64,000 nucleotides of DNA from NCBI RefSeq assembly GCF_951230155.1, contig NZ_CATNVD010000019.1, forward strand, positions 39,039 through 103,038. Direction: 5' to 3'. This document shows, piece by piece, positions 1 through 9,163 of this stretch. The stretch is from Parablautia sp. Marseille-Q6255. Lineage in GTDB: Bacteria; Bacillota; Clostridia; Lachnospirales; Lachnospiraceae. Both the position numbers and the translations under genes were made by a program. The notes beneath the pieces were generated by a model. The model ran no database searches and had not been told where the DNA came from. It worked only from the letters and a program-made list of their open reading frames with translations. Positions within the stretch are counted from its first letter, which is position 1; the number at the start of each line of letters is the position of its first letter.

Positions 1-284
1 TAGAAGCTGGCTGCCAAATTCTACTTTTGAATCAATGTGTTTTGCTCATCTCTAATGTATTTACTATATTGATTATTATAAAGTAATATCTGAAAAAATA
101 CAATAAAAATATAAAGAAAAAAATAAATTATTAAAAATAATAAAAGATGTAAAACATATTTTGCATAACAAATGTACATTTTATTGGAAAAACTAACGGG
201 TTTAGAGAAAGCTTAGAGAAAGCAGTGCTACACTGATGCAGAAATGAAATAGCAGAAAGCACAAAAAAGAGGAGGTAAATAAGA
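1..284. other. AT-rich non-coding leader upstream of the first operon
   Basis: No credible gene is seen in these 284 bases. The stretch is very A/T-rich between about 60 and 180. A weak sigma-A-like pair lies at the left edge (TTGAAT at 27-32 and TCTAAT at 51-56, 18-bp spacer), but other AT-rich pairs are equally possible, so the promoter of the downstream operon is not fixed. A strong ribosome site (GAGGAGGT, 269-276) precedes the ATG at 285. Confidence 0.5.
202..223. repeat. Perfect 11-bp tandem duplication in the leader
   Basis: The unit TTAGAGAAAGC occurs twice head to tail (202-212 and 213-223), 60 bp before the first gene. It could be a regulator half-site pair or a chance slippage duplication. 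Nothing else in the window repeats it as far as I could see. Confidence 0.6.
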
Positions 285-2552
285 ATGAGACAGGGATGGA
301 AACGGACGCTGGCAGGTATGCTGGCAGGTGCCGTATGTGCAGGCACACTTCCGGGTGTGCCGCTTATGGCAGAAGAGACAGAGGCGGCGCGCGGGCGTTA
401 TCTGGAGTCTGATGCAGCGCTCCCGGAAGGGCTGTTTGCGCGGGATATAGAACGCATGGAGGATGGAAGCCTTGCTGTGATCGGAGAGACACAGGAGAAA
501 TATGCTGTCTACAAAAGTACAGACGGGGGAGCGTCGTGGGAGGAACAGTATGCACTGGACTGTGCAGAGGAGACAGCTTCCGCTTTCTGGGCGGATGTCA
601 GGCTTTCACCGACCGGCGGCGGAGCTGCAGTGGTGATGAAGGAACAGGGAGAGGCGCAGCAGGGGGAGGCATTTGATATGGAAATTTCCCTCCTGACCTT
701 TGATGATTCCGGGGCAGTGCAGGAAAAGGTCGTGGAGGATGGCGATCTGCGGCTGCTGGAGTATACGGGTCAGGGAGAGCTGATCGGACTGACCTATAAT
801 AATGGTGCCGCTCTGATCGACCCGTCTACGGGGGAGCACACGGTAGAGATGGTTTCTGAGTTTGTCAATGCATTTGGCGTGTGCGGCGAGGAGGTGCTTT
901 TACTTCTGGATGAAGAGGTACAGCGATATGATCTGCATACCGGTGAGCCGCTTGCACGGGATGAGGCGCTCAATGAGGCGCTGTATACAGGCAGCCATGC
1001 AAAGCCGGAGGGCTATATGCAGACGACTACGACAGGTTCTCCGATCCTGTTTTCACAGGATGAGGAGGGGCGGCTGTATTACTGCATGGATCAGGGGATC
1101 TTTTCTCATATGATGGATGGAAATGTGGTCGAGCAGGTCATAGACGGCTCTCTTGTATCCCTGTCCGCTCCGAACGTGAGCCTGCTGGCAATGGCTGTCC
1201 TCGGAGAGACATTTTACGTGCTGGAATCAGAGGATGGCGCGACAACGAAGCTGTTAAAATATGAGTATGACCCGGATATATCGAGTGTTCCGGAGCGTGA
1301 GCTAACGGTATACTCTCTGATGGAAAATCAGCAGATCCGGCAGGCGATCGTGGGATTCCAGAAAAAATATCCTGATACGTATATTAATTATCAGACAGGA
1401 ATGAGCGGTGAGGACGGTGTGACAGTCGCAGATGCGCTGCGTACGCTGAATACAGATATCCTGGCGGGGAATGGGCCGGATGTGCTTTTGCTGGATGGCA
1501 TGTCGGTGGAGACGTATGCATCTCAGGGCGTTTTGATGGATCTGTCTGAGGTAGTCGCAGAAGCAGCAAAATCAGAGGGCTTACTGGAAAATATTACGGA
1601 CGCATACCGCACGGAGGAAGGGCTTGTGGCAGTTCCGGCGAGGTTCAGTATGGAGGTCATCACAGGGCTGACACAGAACAATAAGGTGGATGCGACCTTT
1701 GAGTCGCTGGAAGCGCTGGCATCCCAGCAGGGCGTACTGGATGCGTTTGATATTGTGAACCTGCCGGAGATCCTTTACCCGGTATGTGCAGGAAGCTGGG
1801 AGAACGAGGATCATACGATCAATCAGGAAAAGCTTGCAGAATTTGTAAATGGCGTCAAGGCGGTCAGTGACGCATACCGCGCGGCAGCCTCTGAGGAGAC
1901 ACTGGAGCGGATGAGCAAGTATGAGAACGGGGAATTTTCTGCATGGTCCGATCTGTTTTATCCGGAGATCGATCTTGTTCAGCTGGGACTTTTGGATCTG
2001 CTTGGCGGCGGCACACAGCTCAAGCTCGGCTCACTCGGGAGCATTATCAGCTATGCGGGAATCCTTTCTGTAGAGTCAGAAGCGGGGGCCTGCCAGGTGC
2101 AGCCGCTTGCGATGCAGCAGGAGAATGTATTCTATCCGTCTGTGATACTCAGTATTTTGAATACAACCAAAGAGCAGGAACGCGCAGGACAGTTTGTCGC
2201 ATATATGCTTTCGGCTGATGCGCAGAATGAGATCCAGGGGCTTGGATTTCCTGTAAATAAAACATCATTTGACAATCTCCTTTCGGAAAATCAGTTTGAG
2301 GATGGCGCTTATGGTCTTACCTCCAGTGATTCGGATGGAAATATGGTAGAGCTTATGTATGAATGGCCGTCACAGGAGGAGATGGACGCGCTTCGCAAGA
2401 TGGCAGAGTCCCTTACCACATGTGCGGATACGGCGCAGATCAAAAAGGACACCGTGATCACAGAGGTGAAGCGGTGCATGAGTGGGGAAATCAGCGCGGA
2501 TGAGGCAGTGAACTCTATCATGCAGAAGCTGAACCTGTATCTGGCAGAATAA
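285..2552 (+). CDS. Two-domain extracellular solute-binding protein with N-terminal Asp-box domain (paralogue 1)
   Basis: At 755 aa it is much longer than ordinary sugar-binding proteins (about 420-550 aa). Residues 1-30 form a type I signal peptide ending PLMA-EE; no good lipobox is seen. Residues about 35-330 contain an Asp-box (S78-x-D80-x-G82-x-S-W85) and beta-rich, propeller-like sequence. From about residue 340 it reads as a CUT1 extracellular binding protein (TVYSLMENQ, then GPDVLLLDG, then FPVNKTSFD near the end). It should bind a sugar or glycan outside the cell and deliver it to the two permeases encoded downstream. The start has an excellent ribosome site. The paralogue at 2607 shares the same architecture and an almost identical C-terminus (MQKLNLYLAE), so this is a tandem duplication. 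The role of the N-terminal domain is inferred only from its fold-type motif. Confidence 0.85.
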   Translation: MRQGWKRTLAGMLAGAVCAGTLPGVPLMAEETEAARGRYLESDAALPEGLFARDIERMEDGSLAVIGETQEKYAVYKSTDGGASWEEQYALDCAEETASAFWADVRLSPTGGGAAVVMKEQGEAQQGEAFDMEISLLTFDDSGAVQEKVVEDGDLRLLEYTGQGELIGLTYNNGAALIDPSTGEHTVEMVSEFVNAFGVCGEEVLLLLDEEVQRYDLHTGEPLARDEALNEALYTGSHAKPEGYMQTTTTGSPILFSQDEEGRLYYCMDQGIFSHMMDGNVVEQVIDGSLVSLSAPNVSLLAMAVLGETFYVLESEDGATTKLLKYEYDPDISSVPERELTVYSLMENQQIRQAIVGFQKKYPDTYINYQTGMSGEDGVTVADALRTLNTDILAGNGPDVLLLDGMSVETYASQGVLMDLSEVVAEAAKSEGLLENITDAYRTEEGLVAVPARFSMEVITGLTQNNKVDATFESLEALASQQGVLDAFDIVNLPEILYPVCAGSWENEDHTINQEKLAEFVNGVKAVSDAYRAAASEETLERMSKYENGEFSAWSDLFYPEIDLVQLGLLDLLGGGTQLKLGSLGSIISYAGILSVESEAGACQVQPLAMQQENVFYPSVILSILNTTKEQERAGQFVAYMLSADAQNEIQGLGFPVNKTSFDNLLSENQFEDGAYGLTSSDSDGNMVELMYEWPSQEEMDALRKMAESLTTCADTAQIKKDTVITEVKRCMSGEISADEAVNSIMQKLNLYLAE

Positions 2553-2606
2553 AGGCTGCCGCAGGAAGAGAGAAAACAGGAAAAGGGTAAGAAGAGGGGG
2601 AGTTGG

Positions 2607-4865
2607 ATGAAAAGGTGGCGCGAAAGGATCAGAAAAACAGCAGTGGGAGCAGTATTTTCCGGCATCGCAGTGTTTCACGCGCTGTCCGGCTGTGTATATG
2701 CCGAAGAAGTGCCGATGGGACGTTTTGTCTGTGAGCAGGCAGGATTTCCAGAGCTTTCGGATGGAGAAATGGCATACGATATTGTACAGACGCAGGCGGG
2801 CGTTCTGCGTCTGGTAACGGGAGGAGGACAGACAGGCGTGACGCTGTGGGACAGCAGCGACGCAGGGCAGACGTGGCAGAAGGCAGGCAGACTGCCGGAA
2901 GAATACGGCGGCCTGTATTATCTTTCGATTGCGCTTTGCGAAGACAGCGGCGGCGCGGCTCTCGCCTTAGACGGAGAAAAGCAGTATTATATTCCGTTTG
3001 ATGCGCAGGGGAACGCGAAAAGGATAGAACAGCCGGAGGATGCGAATAGCTGGAGCCTTGCGTTTTCGCAGGATGGCCGTGTGGCAGCGCAGTCGTACAG
3101 CGGTGAGCTCTCTGTCCGGGACAGAGAGACAGGAGAAGTGGAGCAGACGCTTGGCGATATCGGAGCGGATGCAATGGCAGTCTGCGGGGAAGAAGTGATC
3201 GCGGTTGCAGGGAAAGAGGTGTTCCGGTATGATCTGAATACCGGTGAGCCGCTTGCACGGGATGAGGCCCTGGAGCAGGCACTGTTCGATTCGGGGGAAA
3301 CGTATGAGATCACGACGTCGTTCGGACGTCCGGTGCTCTTTGCAGGAGACGGGGCAGGACGGATCTACTACTGCACGGCAAAAGGAATATTTTCACATAT
3401 CATGGAAGGCAGTGTAGTAGAGCAGGTCATAGATGGTGAAATGACAGCGCTCGGGGATCCATCGACACAGCTTCTGGCTCTGGAGGAGGCAGACGGGTCA
3501 TTTTATGTTCTGACGATGGGGGATGCAGGTCAGACATCCCTTTTGCGATTTACCTATTCGGATAATGTACAGAGTGTGCCGCCGGATACGGTGACGGTAT
3601 ATTCTCTTGAGGAAAATGATACGGTCCGTCATGCGGTATCTCAGTTCCAGACAGAGCATCCGGATATATATGTAGAATATCAGACGGGGATCAGCGCAGA
3701 GGATGGAGTGACTGTCGCGGATGCGGTTCGGACGCTGAATACACAGATTCTGGCAGGAGAAGGGCCGGATGTGCTGGTACTGGACGGGATGCCCGTGGAC
3801 GACTATGTGGAGCAGGGAGTGCTGGCTGATATTAGCGGGATACTGGGTGAGGTAAGCCAGTCCGAAGGGCTGCTGGAAAATATCGTCTATGCCGGGCAAA
3901 AGGAGGACGGCAGTGTATATGCCGCTCCGGTACAGTTTTCCATGGTGGCTGTGGCGGGAGCGCCGGAGACGGCGGCACAGCTTGGCGGGGAAGGCTCTTT
4001 GGAAAATCTGAGAGAGCTTTCCAAAGAGGCAGGTCTGCTTTCCTGGAGCAGTGCATCGTGCCTGGCAGAAAGTCTGTATCCGGTATACAGCATGGGATGG
4101 AAACAGGATGACGGGACACTCAATGAAGCGCTGATCGGCCAGTACATCTCCCTGTGTACGGATGTTTACCAGAATGTGGAGGCAAATGCAGATGCCAGTG
4201 AAAGTGAATTGCTGCAGATGTACCGCGAGTACGAGGAGACACTGAAGGCAGAGCAGACGTATTACGATGATTATCCCGTATCTGAATCGAAATTCAATCT
4301 GGCGCGCGCAAAACGAAAGCTTTCTGTCGGGGCTCTTGGGGATATGATGGATTATATCTCTCTTCTTTCGATAGAAAACGAAGCGGAAGGCTGTGTATTC
4401 GTCTTCCCGGAGCAGGAAGGCGGCGCGGTCTTTGTCCCATATACGATGATCGGTATGTCAAGTACCGCAAAGGCAGGAGACCACGCACAGGAGTTCATCC
4501 GCTATCTGTTTGGTGCGGGCGGAATACAGGCCAGTACCTATTCGAGGTTCCCGGTCAATAAGGCGCTGTTTGACAGTATACTGCATCCATCCGAAGAGAC
4601 AGTAGCGCAGATCGAACAGACGACATACGGGGAGGACTCGTATGAAATTGATGATCCTGTCACAATATTCTGCAGATGGCCGTCCGAAGAGGAGCTGGAT
4701 GCGTTTACGGACGCAGTAAACGGTCTTTCCGTATGCGCGGACATGGATCGTGTACAGCGCGATACGGTGATCGCGGAAACGAAAAAATCGATGTACGGAA
4801 TCTGTACAGAAGAAGAGGCAGTGAGCTCTGTCATGCAGAAGCTGAACCTGTATCTGGCAGAATAA
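2607..4865 (+). CDS. Two-domain extracellular solute-binding lipoprotein with N-terminal Asp-box domain (paralogue 2)
   Basis: This 752-aa paralogue of the preceding gene lies 54 bp downstream. Unlike paralogue 1 it has a proper lipobox (L26-S-G-C29), so it is probably lipid-anchored while the first may be released; that difference is visible in the sequence, the consequence is inference. It has an Asp-box at S83-x-D85-x-G87-x-T-W90. The binding-protein module begins near residue 325 (TVTVYSLEEN) and contains GPDVLVLDGM. Two stretches are nearly identical in DNA to paralogue 1: around 3228-3270 compared with 925-966, and the last 37 bases including the stop. This points to recent duplication or gene conversion. 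The permease gene follows after 17 bp. Confidence 0.85.
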   Translation: MKRWRERIRKTAVGAVFSGIAVFHALSGCVYAEEVPMGRFVCEQAGFPELSDGEMAYDIVQTQAGVLRLVTGGGQTGVTLWDSSDAGQTWQKAGRLPEEYGGLYYLSIALCEDSGGAALALDGEKQYYIPFDAQGNAKRIEQPEDANSWSLAFSQDGRVAAQSYSGELSVRDRETGEVEQTLGDIGADAMAVCGEEVIAVAGKEVFRYDLNTGEPLARDEALEQALFDSGETYEITTSFGRPVLFAGDGAGRIYYCTAKGIFSHIMEGSVVEQVIDGEMTALGDPSTQLLALEEADGSFYVLTMGDAGQTSLLRFTYSDNVQSVPPDTVTVYSLEENDTVRHAVSQFQTEHPDIYVEYQTGISAEDGVTVADAVRTLNTQILAGEGPDVLVLDGMPVDDYVEQGVLADISGILGEVSQSEGLLENIVYAGQKEDGSVYAAPVQFSMVAVAGAPETAAQLGGEGSLENLRELSKEAGLLSWSSASCLAESLYPVYSMGWKQDDGTLNEALIGQYISLCTDVYQNVEANADASESELLQMYREYEETLKAEQTYYDDYPVSESKFNLARAKRKLSVGALGDMMDYISLLSIENEAEGCVFVFPEQEGGAVFVPYTMIGMSSTAKAGDHAQEFIRYLFGAGGIQASTYSRFPVNKALFDSILHPSEETVAQIEQTTYGEDSYEIDDPVTIFCRWPSEEELDAFTDAVNGLSVCADMDRVQRDTVIAETKKSMYGICTEEEAVSSVMQKLNLYLAE

Positions 4866-4882
4866 AGGCAGGAAGAGGAAGA

Positions 4883-5791
4883 ATGAGAAAAAAAGGAAAA
4901 GCCGGTCGTGTATGCCGGAAAACTCAGAAATATCCGCTATCTGGGCGCAGGGCAGTCAGGCGGGAGTTTGCAGGGCTTCTCTTCCTGCTTCCCGGTCTTG
5001 TCGGAGTCCTCTGCTTTACCCTGCTTCCTTTTTTGGAAGTAATAAAGCGTTCCTTTCAGAGTGCAGTCACACAGCAGTGGGTGGGACTGAAAAATTACCG
5101 GGAGGTGTTTTCAAACGCAGCCTTTCGCATGGCTGCGGAAAATACGCTGCGGTTTACCTTTATCTGTATTCCTCTGCTTGTTGTGTTCTCTCTTGTACTG
5201 GCCGTTGTCCTGCAGAAGCTGCGGACAGGGAAAAATACGCTAAAGGGAATGTTCCTGGTGCCGGTGGCTGTCCCCGCGGCTTCTGTAGTGCTTGTCTGGA
5301 AGGCTTTGTTTCATTCAAATGGCCTGCTGAATGCGGTGCTGGAACGCTTTTGTGCAGAGCCGGTGAACTGGATGGGCAGTAATGCTGCATTTGCGGTGCT
5401 CGTGATCAGCTATCTGTGGAAAAATATCGGCTATGATATGGTGCTGTGGATGGCAGGGCTGTCCGGTATCCCGACTGCGATCTATGAGGCAGCCCGTGTG
5501 GACGGGGCAGGAGAGTGGAAATGCTTTCTGAAGATCACACTTCCCAACCTGAAGCCGGCGCTGTATACGATCTCGGTGCTGTCCTTTTTAAATTCCTTTA
5601 AGGTATTCCGGGAGGCGTGGCTGGTTGCAGGAGATTATCCGCACCAGAGCATGTATCTGATCCAGCATCTGTATAATAACTGGTTCCGTGAGCTTTCCTT
5701 TGACAAGATCGCTGCGGCTGCGGTGATCAATGCGGCGCTGGTATTCGGACTGATCCTGCTTTTGCAGAGGGCGTGGGACAGTGAGGTATAG
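4883..5791 (+). CDS. Carbohydrate ABC transporter permease, MalF/UgpA-like (CUT1)
   Basis: An integral-membrane permease of about 302 aa. It has a basic N-terminal tail, then about six membrane segments starting at LLFLLPGLVGVLCFTLLPF. The cytoplasmic EAA loop is clear (EAARVDGAGEW followed by F-KITLPNLKP). The ATG at 4883 is chosen because it follows GGAAGAGGAAGA. An upstream in-frame extension would run into the end of paralogue 2 and lacks a ribosome site. It should pair with the permease at 5888. No ATPase gene is present nearby; CUT1 systems in Firmicutes often use a shared MsmK-type ATPase encoded elsewhere. Confidence 0.9.
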   Translation: MRKKGKAGRVCRKTQKYPLSGRRAVRREFAGLLFLLPGLVGVLCFTLLPFLEVIKRSFQSAVTQQWVGLKNYREVFSNAAFRMAAENTLRFTFICIPLLVVFSLVLAVVLQKLRTGKNTLKGMFLVPVAVPAASVVLVWKALFHSNGLLNAVLERFCAEPVNWMGSNAAFAVLVISYLWKNIGYDMVLWMAGLSGIPTAIYEAARVDGAGEWKCFLKITLPNLKPALYTISVLSFLNSFKVFREAWLVAGDYPHQSMYLIQHLYNNWFRELSFDKIAAAAVINAALVFGLILLLQRAWDSEV

Positions 5792-5887
5792 CGGCAAAAC
5801 GGCGGGCAACTGAAAGGATAGTATGAGAAAAGGCAGCGCGGGGGAACGGTGGGAAGGATGACTGGAGCAAAGAAAGGGCGAAGTGTG

Positions 5888-6805
5888 ATGCAGGGCAGTG
5901 GTAAAAGTAAAAGAAAAAGCAGCAGGAAGAGAAAAATCCAAAGAAAAGAGCGCGGCAGCGGCAGTGCCGGAAGGCTGCTGGTGTATACGCTGCTTTTTCT
6001 GCTTGCGGCAGTGATTTTTTTTCCTATTGTTTTTGCAGTGGGCGGAGCCTTTATGCAGCAGTGGGAGCTAAAGGAGTATCTGGGGTCTGTGCTTGGCGGA
6101 GCGCAGGGGATGGCGTCCTGGTCTCTTGTGCCAAAGGCGCCGACTCTGCAGCCGCTTGTCGAGGTGCTGATCGATTCCCCGCAGTTTTTTGTGATGTTCT
6201 GGAATTCGATGAGGATCTCTGTGTTCATCCTGATCGGGCAGATTGTATTCGGTGTGCCTGCAGCGTGGGGGCTGGCGCGTTTTTCTTTTCCGGGGAAACG
6301 GCTTTTATTAATGCTTTACATTGTCCTTATGCTGATGCCGTTTCAGGTGCTGATGCTTCCGGAGTATCTGGTGCTGGATGACCTTTGCCTGCTTGATACA
6401 CACTGGGCGGTTATCCTGCCGGCAGTATTTTCTACCTTCCCGGTATTTATCATGTACCGGTTTTTCTGTGGGATCCCGGAGGCAGTGCTGGAGGCAGCGC
6501 GGATCGACGGAGCGGGAAACCTGCAGATTTTTTTGCGGATCGGGATACCGCTTGGCGCGGCAGGTATTGTTTCTGCCTCGATCCTCGGATTTTTGGAGTC
6601 CTGGAATATGATTGAGCAGCCGATGACCTTTTTAAAGACAAAGGCGCTGTGGCCTCTGTCTTTGTATCTGCCGGAGATCGGTCTGGAGGAGGCCGGAGCG
6701 GGGTTTGCCGCAGCGCTTCTGATGCTGATCCCGGCGCTGCTGCTGTTTCTTTCGGGACAGGAGTATCTGGAGCAGGGAATTACCGCTGCTGCGGTGAAGG
6801 AATGA
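5888..6805 (+). CDS. Carbohydrate ABC transporter permease, MalG-like (CUT1)
   Basis: The second permease of the importer. It has a very basic N-terminus rich in K, R and S, then about six membrane segments (the first is LLVYTLLFLLAAVIFFPIVF) and the EAA loop EAARIDGAGNLQIFLRI. The start is uncertain: GTG 5849, ATG 5858 and ATG 5888 are in frame. I prefer 5888 because AAAGGG lies 10 bp upstream, while the other two have ribosome sites that are too close. The 96-bp gap from the MalF-like gene also holds a short out-of-frame ATG reading frame (from 5823) that probably has no meaning. Confidence 0.88.
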   Translation: MQGSGKSKRKSSRKRKIQRKERGSGSAGRLLVYTLLFLLAAVIFFPIVFAVGGAFMQQWELKEYLGSVLGGAQGMASWSLVPKAPTLQPLVEVLIDSPQFFVMFWNSMRISVFILIGQIVFGVPAAWGLARFSFPGKRLLLMLYIVLMLMPFQVLMLPEYLVLDDLCLLDTHWAVILPAVFSTFPVFIMYRFFCGIPEAVLEAARIDGAGNLQIFLRIGIPLGAAGIVSASILGFLESWNMIEQPMTFLKTKALWPLSLYLPEIGLEEAGAGFAAALLMLIPALLLFLSGQEYLEQGITAAAVKE

Positions 6806-6826
6806 CAGACAACAGGAGGATGTATT

Positions 6827-9121
6827 TTGGATAAGAAGAGATTGTTGCGTATCACAGCGGCTTTTTTTGCATGTATGCTCTGCTTTACCGTAATTTCCAG
6901 AGCTGCAGATCAGATGAGTGTGGCGGCGGTAGTGACAGCGCGGCCGGAAAACAAGATGATCACGCATGATATTGCAGTGGCGGGAAAGGTAACGCAGAAC
7001 CAGGAGCTTGCGGTTACGACAGAGCCGGACCAGAGGGTAAAATCAATCTATGTAAGCGAGGGCGACCGGGTGAAGAAGGGAGACCTGCTCTTTGAGATCG
7101 ACCTGACTCTTCTGGAGGAGAAGATACTGGCGCAGCAGCAGGAGATGGAGAAGCAGCAGCTCACGGTCGGGGATGCGAAGAGCCAAAAGGAGGTCAGCGC
7201 ACAGCAAAAGGCAAGCCAGCAGGCACAGGCGGCGGAGCAGTATGCACTCTCGACACACAGCGCGGGCGTGCAGCTGTCGCGTGCCAGGGAAGCCCTGGAC
7301 GAGGCAAAGAAGGAGCTGAAGAGATTTCGGAAAAAGCATCAAAATGAGAGTGCCGGGCAGGACAGCAGCGTGGAGGCTTCTCTCGAGCAGGCCTGTGAGG
7401 AAAAGGCGCAGGCGTATATTCAGGCGCAGCAGGAACTGGCGCAGGTACAGTGGAAGATCGAAAATGCAGTCCATACAGCGCTCCAGCAGGCGGTCAATAA
7501 CGCTTCCCGGATGGGGGGATATGCGCCACCTGCTCTGGAGGATACAGATCCCGTCCCTGATGCGCCGGTCCTTTTGGAGGAGCCGGATGAGGTACGGACC
7601 GGTTCCTCAGATGGTGCGGGAGAGCTGGATGCTCCAGAGGAACTCCTTATAGAAGATTTTGCCGGTGATCGGGAGCTTTCGGAAAATGGCGCCTGGGACG
7701 ATGTGCAAGCGCCTGTGGGACACAGCGGGACAGAATCATATACACAGGAGGAAGGACCGGGAGCAGCGCCGGATTGGGCGCCGGCAGAAAATGAGCCGGG
7801 TGCAGGAGACATTACGATAGAAGGCGCAGAGATTGTCGGAGGCGGAGAAGCCACAGATGCAGAAACTGATGGGAGCGTCGGAGGAAATGGAAGTACAGGG
7901 ATCGGCGGGAACATCGGAGGAAACGGAAGTACAGGGACCGGTGGGAGCATCGGAGGAAATGGAAGTACAGGGACCGGCGGGAGCATCGGAGGAAATGGAA
8001 GTACAGGGACCGGCGGGAGCATTGGAGGAAATGGAAGTACAGGGACCGACGGAAGCATCGGAGAAAACGGAGATACAGATGCGGACGGAGCCGATGATAT
8101 TATAATAGAAGGAATGGATGGAGGAGGCGCAGATGCGCCGTCACAAGAAGAGCTGGATCGGATTGAACAGTCTGTCCGGGACAGCTACGCTTCTGAGCTT
8201 TTGGCAGCACAGCAGAAGGTGGAGACGGCGCTTGCGCAGAAGCAGGAAGCAGAAAAGGCGCTTGCGCAGTATCAGCAGGAGCGGCTGGAGGCAGGAAATG
8301 CCCAGAATGCGCAGTCAGAAAAGCAGCTGATCGCAAATGTAAAAGCAGCGCAGCAGGCATATGAGGATGCTGCGATCGCTGCCAATGAGGCGGCAGTGAC
8401 ATCCGGGCGGGCAGTACAGCAGGCCGGTATCCCGGATGCATCAAACAGCTCTGACCGGATGAATGAGATTACATATGAGCAGATGGAGCTGCAGCTTTCA
8501 AAGCTCGAGAAGCTAAAGCAGGAGGAAGGACGGATCACAGCTCCCTGCGATGGGCTGATCACAAAAATCCAGGTTATCACAGGAGAGAAGACGACCGATA
8601 CGACAGCCATGCTCCTTACGGACCTGTCAAAGGGCTATCGGTTTAAGGGCGAGCTGACAAAGGAGCAGGAGGAATATATTGCGGTGGGCGATTCTGTGAC
8701 CCTGCGCGGCAGCTCAAAAAAGCAGGTTTTGGAGGAGCTTCCGGTGGAGTCTGTGACAGAGGATGAGAGTCAGGAAGATATTTATCAGATAACCGTCCAG
8801 ATCCCCATGGAATCTGATGTATTTGAGCTCGGGGCAGGCGCGACGCTTGAATTCAGCAAAAAGTCAGAGGCCTACCCTGTCTGCGTGCCGCTGTCTGCGC
8901 TTCGTCTGGATGAAAAAAATCAGACCTATGTGCTTGTGACAGAGCAGTATGACTCTGTATTGGGAACGGAGATACGGGCGCGCCGGGTAGACGTGACTGT
9001 CCTGGAGAAAAATGAGTCCTATGCGGCGCTTGCACAGGGCGGCCTTACCTCGCAGCAGGAGGTCATTATCAGCTCTAATAAGGCAGTGGATGAGGGCAGT
9101 CGTGTACGGGTACAGGAATAA
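6827..9121 (+). CDS. HlyD/RND-adaptor-like membrane fusion protein with long acidic and Gly-rich insert
   Basis: This 764-aa protein starts at TTG 6827 behind AACAGGAGG. Residues about 7-25 form a membrane anchor. The first half of a biotinyl-lipoyl-like domain is near residues 45-85 (SIYVSEGDRVKKGDLLFEID). Long Q/E/K-rich coiled-coil helices follow at about 90-225 and 450-570, and the second lipoyl half with barrel domain follows (ITAPCDGLITKIQV onward). The two coiled-coil arms are separated by about 220 residues of acidic, Pro/Gly-rich linker that includes five copies of a 12-residue G/N/S/T repeat. Ordinary adaptors are 350-450 aa, so the insert is the odd part. Adaptors of this family link an inner-membrane transporter to outer structures. 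Here the neighbours are CUT1 permeases and a MacB-like protein, so the partner is uncertain. Confidence 0.8.
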   Translation: MDKKRLLRITAAFFACMLCFTVISRAADQMSVAAVVTARPENKMITHDIAVAGKVTQNQELAVTTEPDQRVKSIYVSEGDRVKKGDLLFEIDLTLLEEKILAQQQEMEKQQLTVGDAKSQKEVSAQQKASQQAQAAEQYALSTHSAGVQLSRAREALDEAKKELKRFRKKHQNESAGQDSSVEASLEQACEEKAQAYIQAQQELAQVQWKIENAVHTALQQAVNNASRMGGYAPPALEDTDPVPDAPVLLEEPDEVRTGSSDGAGELDAPEELLIEDFAGDRELSENGAWDDVQAPVGHSGTESYTQEEGPGAAPDWAPAENEPGAGDITIEGAEIVGGGEATDAETDGSVGGNGSTGIGGNIGGNGSTGTGGSIGGNGSTGTGGSIGGNGSTGTGGSIGGNGSTGTDGSIGENGDTDADGADDIIIEGMDGGGADAPSQEELDRIEQSVRDSYASELLAAQQKVETALAQKQEAEKALAQYQQERLEAGNAQNAQSEKQLIANVKAAQQAYEDAAIAANEAAVTSGRAVQQAGIPDASNSSDRMNEITYEQMELQLSKLEKLKQEEGRITAPCDGLITKIQVITGEKTTDTTAMLLTDLSKGYRFKGELTKEQEEYIAVGDSVTLRGSSKKQVLEELPVESVTEDESQEDIYQITVQIPMESDVFELGAGATLEFSKKSEAYPVCVPLSALRLDEKNQTYVLVTEQYDSVLGTEIRARRVDVTVLEKNESYAALAQGGLTSQQEVIISSNKAVDEGSRVRVQE
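7880..8059 (+). repeat. Five contiguous 36-bp coding repeats in the adaptor gene
   Basis: Units begin at 7880, 7916, 7952, 7988 and 8024, each encoding a 12-residue G-G-N-G-S-T-G-T-G-G-S-I type unit. The central copies are almost identical in DNA, so copy number is probably variable by slippage. Flanking residues (ITIEGAEIV before, IIIEGMDG after) look like a decayed longer duplication around the repeats. Confidence 0.9.
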
Positions 9122-9163
9122 GGCAGGATGGAGCAGGCGTATGAAAGCAGGGAGGCAGGATAA

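Noticed and set aside
5823..5861. Short ATG frame before the MalG-like permease
   Set aside because: It is 12 codons long, out of frame and without a clear ribosome site.
7880..8059. CRISPR-like array of 36-bp repeats
   Set aside because: The units are contiguous with no spacers, lie inside a coding frame, and encode a 12-residue protein repeat.
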